64,000 nt of DNA, from assembly GCA_022824495.1 (NCBI GenBank), contig JAJDZU010000024.1:471472-535471 (forward strand), written 5' to 3'. Below are positions 61,628 to 64,000 of this stretch, in pieces. Position 1 is the first letter of the stretch, and each line of letters begins with the position of its first letter. A program made the position numbers and the translations under genes. The notes under the pieces are model-generated. The model saw only the letters and a program-made list of their open reading frames with translations, did not search any database and had not been told where the DNA came from. Origin of the DNA: Chloroflexota bacterium. GTDB lineage: Bacteria; Chloroflexota; UBA11872.

Positions 61628-61813
61628 TTAGTGGTACCGGTCGGCCACGGCGAGATGACCGGATACGCCGTGGCCAACAATCAGCACATCCGAGTCCGCA
61701 CGAATCCATGCTTCACCAAGATCGGCGGCCGCGACGAGCTTGTAGACCTCGCGAGTGCGGCGGAGGAAGTCCTGGGCGACGCGCCGGCTGCTAGGCCTCG
61801 GCGGGTTGGGCAA
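61628..61813 (-). CDS. Possible small protein in the unknown three-gene module
   Basis: A 61-residue frame (RRVAQDFLRRTREVYKLVAA, DLGEAWIRADSDVLIVGHG). It overlaps the end of the upstream 78-residue gene by 23 bases and stops 27 bases before the next. Start is GTG-like and no family is known, so it could be spurious; a competing plus-strand frame covers the same DNA. Confidence 0.3.
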   Translation of the reverse strand: MPNPPRPSSRRVAQDFLRRTREVYKLVAAADLGEAWIRADSDVLIVGHGVSGHLAVADRYH

Positions 61814-62027
61814 CGAGGTCGGCGAGGAAGCAGAGCGAATTGAACACGGGGTCGCCGTGGTATCGCTCGAGCGGATCCTGGAAGATGCGGAGAAACTCGT
61901 CGGCCGTCAGGCCGAAGAGCCGCCGTGCTTCTCGGTCGAGTTCCGCCCAGACCTCCGCGTGCGACACGACAACAACCTCGTCTTGTTCCGGCAGCGAATC
62001 GGGCCGCTTGTCGACGGTTGTTGCCAT
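61791..62027 (-). CDS. Small acidic antitoxin-like protein
   Basis: A 78-residue soluble acidic protein: VVVVSHAEVWAELDREARRLF, GLTADEFLRIFQDPLE and SLCFLADLVAQP. It resembles short helical proteins often found before toxin-like genes, but no named family is recognised. ATG 62027 follows GAGGCACACCC. It heads the module with the 61- and 134-residue frames downstream. Confidence 0.55.
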   Translation of the reverse strand: MATTVDKRPDSLPEQDEVVVVSHAEVWAELDREARRLFGLTADEFLRIFQDPLERYHGDPVFNSLCFLADLVAQPAEA

Positions 62028-62173
62028 TGGGTGTGCCTCGCGGTGCTTGGAATCAGGATAGCGCGGGAAGTAAGGAGTGAGCGGAGAGTAGTTAGGAGTG
62101 AGAGAAGGCCAAGAGGGGAGTGAGAGGAAAGAGGGCGTGGGTGCTGTTGCTGTCGGGGTGTGTGGTTCGACAC

Positions 62174-62220
62174 GGGCCTCCGAAAGACTCCGGCCCGGCT
62201 CACCACGAACGTGGTGGGGC
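62174..62220 (+). repeat. 47-base mosaic repeat, copy A
   Basis: Begins CGGGCCTCCGAAAGACTC and continues with GGCCCGGCTCACCACGAACG. Copy B lies at 62440-62486 with a few substitutions. Confidence 0.8.
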
Positions 62221-62239
62221 AGGTTCTACGGGGTGGCTC

Positions 62240-62262
62240 TTCGGCGGGCTCAGGGCAGGGCC
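62240..62262 (+). repeat. Mosaic GGCTCAGGGCAGG-like copy 2
   Basis: A looser copy of the unit at 53904-53927 (TTCGGCGGGCTCAGGGCAGG). Confidence 0.6.
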
Positions 62263-62282
62263 TTCGGCGGGCCCAGGGCGGA

Positions 62283-62345
62283 CTTGACGCTGGGATGGTG
62301 GAGGGGTGGTTGCGCGGAAGAGGCCGGTTAGTAACCGGCCCCTAC
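62283..62345 (+). repeat. 62-base direct repeat, copy A, with palindromic core
   Basis: Starts CTTGACGC, includes GGGGTGGTTGCGCGGAAGAG and ends in the palindrome GGCCGGTTAGTAACCGGCC (62322-62340, 9-bp arms around G). It is nearly identical to 62630-62691. Confidence 0.9.
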
Positions 62346-62413
62346 AACCGGACGGGATGCGGACGGCGGAGGACTGGCTGGAAGGGTTGGGTGCGCTTGG
62401 GTGTGTGGTTCCT

Positions 62414-62437
62414 TTCGACAGGCTCAGGGCAGGCTCT
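62414..62437 (+). repeat. Mosaic GGCTCAGGGCAGGCTCT copy 3
   Basis: Same unit as 53904-53927 apart from one or two bases (TTCGACAGG versus TTCGGCAGG). Confidence 0.75.
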
Positions 62438-62439
62438 AC

Positions 62440-62486
62440 GGGCCTCCGATGGACTCTGGCCCGGCTCACCACGAACGGGGTGGGGC
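62440..62486 (+). repeat. 47-base mosaic repeat, copy B
   Basis: Near-identical to 62174-62220, including GGCTCACCACGAACG. Confidence 0.8.
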
Positions 62487-62629
62487 GGGCTTTTCGCGGA
62501 CAGGGGGGCGGTGAGCCTGTTGGGGCGGGAGGCTCGTGGATGGGGCGGGCGCCGCTGGAGATCGTGCCCGTGGGTACCCACAAGGGGCCCCCCTACACCA
62601 TCTCACGCGCCTGCGAAGGCCGGGGCAGG

Positions 62630-62691
62630 CTTGACGCCGGGATGGCGGAGGGGTGGTTGCGCGGAAGAGGCCGGTTAGTAACCGGCCCTAC
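62630..62691 (+). repeat. 62-base direct repeat, copy B, with palindromic core
   Basis: Near-identical to 62283-62345. The palindrome GGCCGGTTAGTAACCGGCC occupies 62669-62687. Confidence 0.9.
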
Positions 62692-62735
62692 GCAAGACAT
62701 GCCAACGGCACGCCGTACCGGGCGACCGGCCACGA

Positions 62736-63085
62736 TTATCCGGTGAAGGGGTTGAGGGTGGGGATGTGGAGGTGGTGGAAGTCGCGGGTGTTGCGGGTGA
62801 CGACGGTGAGGCGGTGGACGGTGGCGACGGCGGCGATGAGGGCGTCCTGCATAAGGGTGTCGGACTGGCGGTGCATGAGCCCGGCCCAGATCCGAAAGGC
62901 GGGGGCATCGACTGCCAGCACGTCGTAGCTCGATTGCACGCGGTCGAGCCAGGATTCCAGTTGCTCCGGCTTGACTGGGTCCTGCTGACGGGTGACCTCG
63001 ATGCCGGCCTGGATCTCGCCGTCTGAATCCACTCAAGGACGGCCGGGTTGGGGTGGCGCGGTAGAATGGGGACAGGTCGTTACTT
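62736..63085 (-). pseudogene. VapC-like PIN toxin remnant
   Basis: The 98-residue frame 62736-63032 carries the C-terminal two thirds of a VapC/FitB PIN protein: GEIQAGIEVTRQQDPVKPEQ, LESWLDRVQSSYDVLAVD, DTLMQDALIAAVATVHRLTV and VTRNTRDF. The N-terminal LLDTN active-site aspartate is missing. In another frame just upstream HPNPAVLEWI matches the residues that normally precede the missing stretch, so an internal deletion with frameshift joined NPAVLEWI to GEIQAG, and the extreme N-terminus is lost too. The toxin is inactive. Confidence 0.65.
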
Positions 63086-63112
63086 CTGGGGCGCAGGGAC
63101 TTAACCACCGGA

Positions 63113-63622
63113 TTGGCCAGGCCTTCGTTTACGCATTTCGACGCGGATGGGTCCGCTCGGATGGTGGACGTGTCGGCTAAGCCGGAGACGGACCGAACGG
63201 CGGTGGCGCGGGGCCGGGTGGTGATGCAGCCGGCGACGCTGGCGATGATCCGCGAGCAGCTGGCCGGCGAGGAATCGGACCTGCCGAAGGGCGACGTTCT
63301 GGGCGTGGCGCGGCTGGCCGGGCTGATGGCGGCCAAACGGACGGCGGACCTGATTCCGCTGTGTCACCCGCTGCCGCTGAGCGCGGTGGACGTGGGGTTG
63401 ACGCCGGAGGGTGACGACTCGCTGATGATCGAAGCCACGGTGCGGACGGTGGGCCGGACAGGGGTTGAGATGGAGGCGCTGACGGCGGTTTCGGTGGCGG
63501 CGCTGGCGGTGTACGACATGTGCAAGGCGGTGGACCGGGGGATGCGGATTGCGGACGTGCGGCTGGTGCGGAAGACCGGAGGGGCGAGCGAGGATTTTGA
63601 GCGGGCGGATGATGGGGGATAG
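63113..63622 (+). CDS. moaC: Cyclic pyranopterin monophosphate synthase
   Basis: A 169-residue Moa[24 protein letters not shown], then [26 protein letters not shown] in pieces, [30 protein letters not shown] and VRKTGG give the whole family pattern including the catalytic lysine after KAVDRGM. It converts the GTP-derived cyclic intermediate to cPMP in molybdenum-cofactor synthesis. TTG 63113 is the start; AGGGA is 12 bases upstream. No other moa gene adjoins. Confidence 0.95.
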   Translation: MARPSFTHFDADGSARMVDVSAKPETDRTAVARGRVVMQPATLAMIREQLAGEESDLPKGDVLGVARLAGLMAAKRTADLIPLCHPLPLSAVDVGLTPEGDDSLMIEATVRTVGRTGVEMEALTAVSVAALAVYDMCKAVDRGMRIADVRLVRKTGGASEDFERADDGG

Positions 63623-63702
63623 GGCCGACGTGCGAATTCGTTTGGGACGAAGAATGGGCGCTTTGGTGTCCGACAGTTCACGACCGGAAGACCCTCACCC
63701 CA

Positions 63703-63724
63703 ACCCTCTCCCACGGGGAGAGGG
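63703..63724 (+). repeat. REP-like hairpin 1
   Basis: CCCTCTCCC and GGGAGAGGG form a 9-bp stem around ACG. It follows CTCACCCCAA, a flank shared with hairpin 2. It may also serve as a terminator for moaC. Confidence 0.75.
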
Positions 63725-63855
63725 AGAAAGAGAGTTCGCAGCTTCGAGGACGCCGGGGGGGTACAAGAGCCTCAGGATGAGAAGGACGGGTGTTTCGGCG
63801 TGGGTTGCTGGTGATGTTGCGAGGTTGCTGGGGCCGGCAGCCACCCTCACCCCGA

Positions 63856-63877
63856 CCCTCTCCCTCAAGGGAGAGGG
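63856..63877 (+). repeat. REP-like hairpin 2
   Basis: CCCTCTCCCT and AGGGAGAGGG form a 10-bp stem around CA. The flank CACCCTCACCCCGA is the same as at hairpin 1, in the same orientation about 150 bases away. Confidence 0.75.
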
Positions 63878-64000
63878 AGGAAGAGGCGCTCGGCCGCTGA
63901 TAGACGGCTGGGGTTCTGCATCTGGGCTGGGATTCGAGGGGCGTGTCGACAAGAAGACCGCTCACCCCCGGACCGAGTCCGGGCCAGGCTCCGACTTTCT

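Larger units (their letters stand above)
62028..62735. other. Repeat-rich spacer without genes
   Basis: About 700 bases made largely of direct repeats in mosaic order; all open frames here are repeat-derived. It contains two copies of a 62-base unit, two copies of a 47-base unit, and two copies of a 24-base unit, listed separately. Confidence 0.8.
63623..64000. other. Terminal spacer with REP-like hairpins
   Basis: About 380 bases to the window end without a supported gene. Minus-strand frames (rich in Ser, Pro and Arg, with GEGRGEGG-type stretches) are products of the hairpin repeats. Confidence 0.7.

Noticed and set aside
62174..62691. CRISPR array
   Set aside because: The direct repeats are few, of unequal length and nested, and do not alternate with unique spacers of constant size.
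63678..63965. Minus-strand 95-codon frame at the window end
   Set aside because: Its translation comes from the CCCTCTCCC hairpin repeats and is low-complexity.

Overview
The window is a high-GC bacterial chromosome segment made mostly of housekeeping genes. Translated features point to the Chloroflexota: a solute-binding lipoprotein with repeated PVE(K/R)IV segments after the lipobox, a mannose-1-phosphate guanylyltransferase/phosphomannomutase-like fusion, a K+-independent proton pyrophosphatase, and tandem Ldh2-type dehydrogenases. No 16S rRNA or other marker fixes the taxon, so the phylum is an inference. No tRNA, rRNA, CRISPR array or complete insertion sequence was recognised. Layout: 0-9 kb is mainly minus strand. 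It holds a truncated glycan flippase, a cupin and a threonine-synthase-like enzyme, then a zinc-ribbon protein and an Hsp20 gene behind a near-consensus promoter. Next comes a compact groS-groL-aminotransferase-Ldh2-Ldh2 operon. 9-26 kb carries an amidohydrolase, a LarA-like racemase, a tyrosine recombinase, purine nucleoside phosphorylase, glycosyltransferases and a nitrilase. It also carries a cobalamin adenosyltransferase, plsX, gyrB and an M29 aminopeptidase. 26-41 kb is a plus-strand block: NUDIX, hisC, hppA, uppP, argCJBDH, two glycosyltransferases, aspartate kinase and a DUF151 nuclease. 41-53 kb has an oxidoreductase, a methyltransferase, a nucleotidyltransferase and a VOC protein divergent from an unusual nrdR, then a hydrolase, a metallophosphoesterase and the operon small TM protein-clpC-comF-accD-accA. 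53.4-64 kb is accessory. It has two sulfatases around an orphan sugar-type solute-binding protein with visibly lower GC, decayed genes (an amber-interrupted coiled-coil protein, a truncated VapB45/DUF433-like protein, a VapC relic), a module of small unknown genes, dispersed repeats, and moaC near the end. Functionally, the arginine cluster covers steps from N-acetylglutamate to ornithine plus the final lyase, but argF and argG are not here. Aspartate kinase and a threonine-synthase-like enzyme are present but far apart. hppA with uppP, and accA/accD with plsX, serve energy, envelope and lipid metabolism. The observations most worth following are an NrdR with two consecutive zinc ribbons ahead of one ATP-cone and a NrdR-box-like site upstream, a divergent GroEL without a GGM tail co-encoded with an aminotransferase and two dehydrogenases, a glycosyltransferase with an inserted beta-rich domain, a Xer-like recombinase lacking the usual catalytic lysine, and the fusion guanylyltransferase whose reading frame has no canonical start for its first beta-strand.
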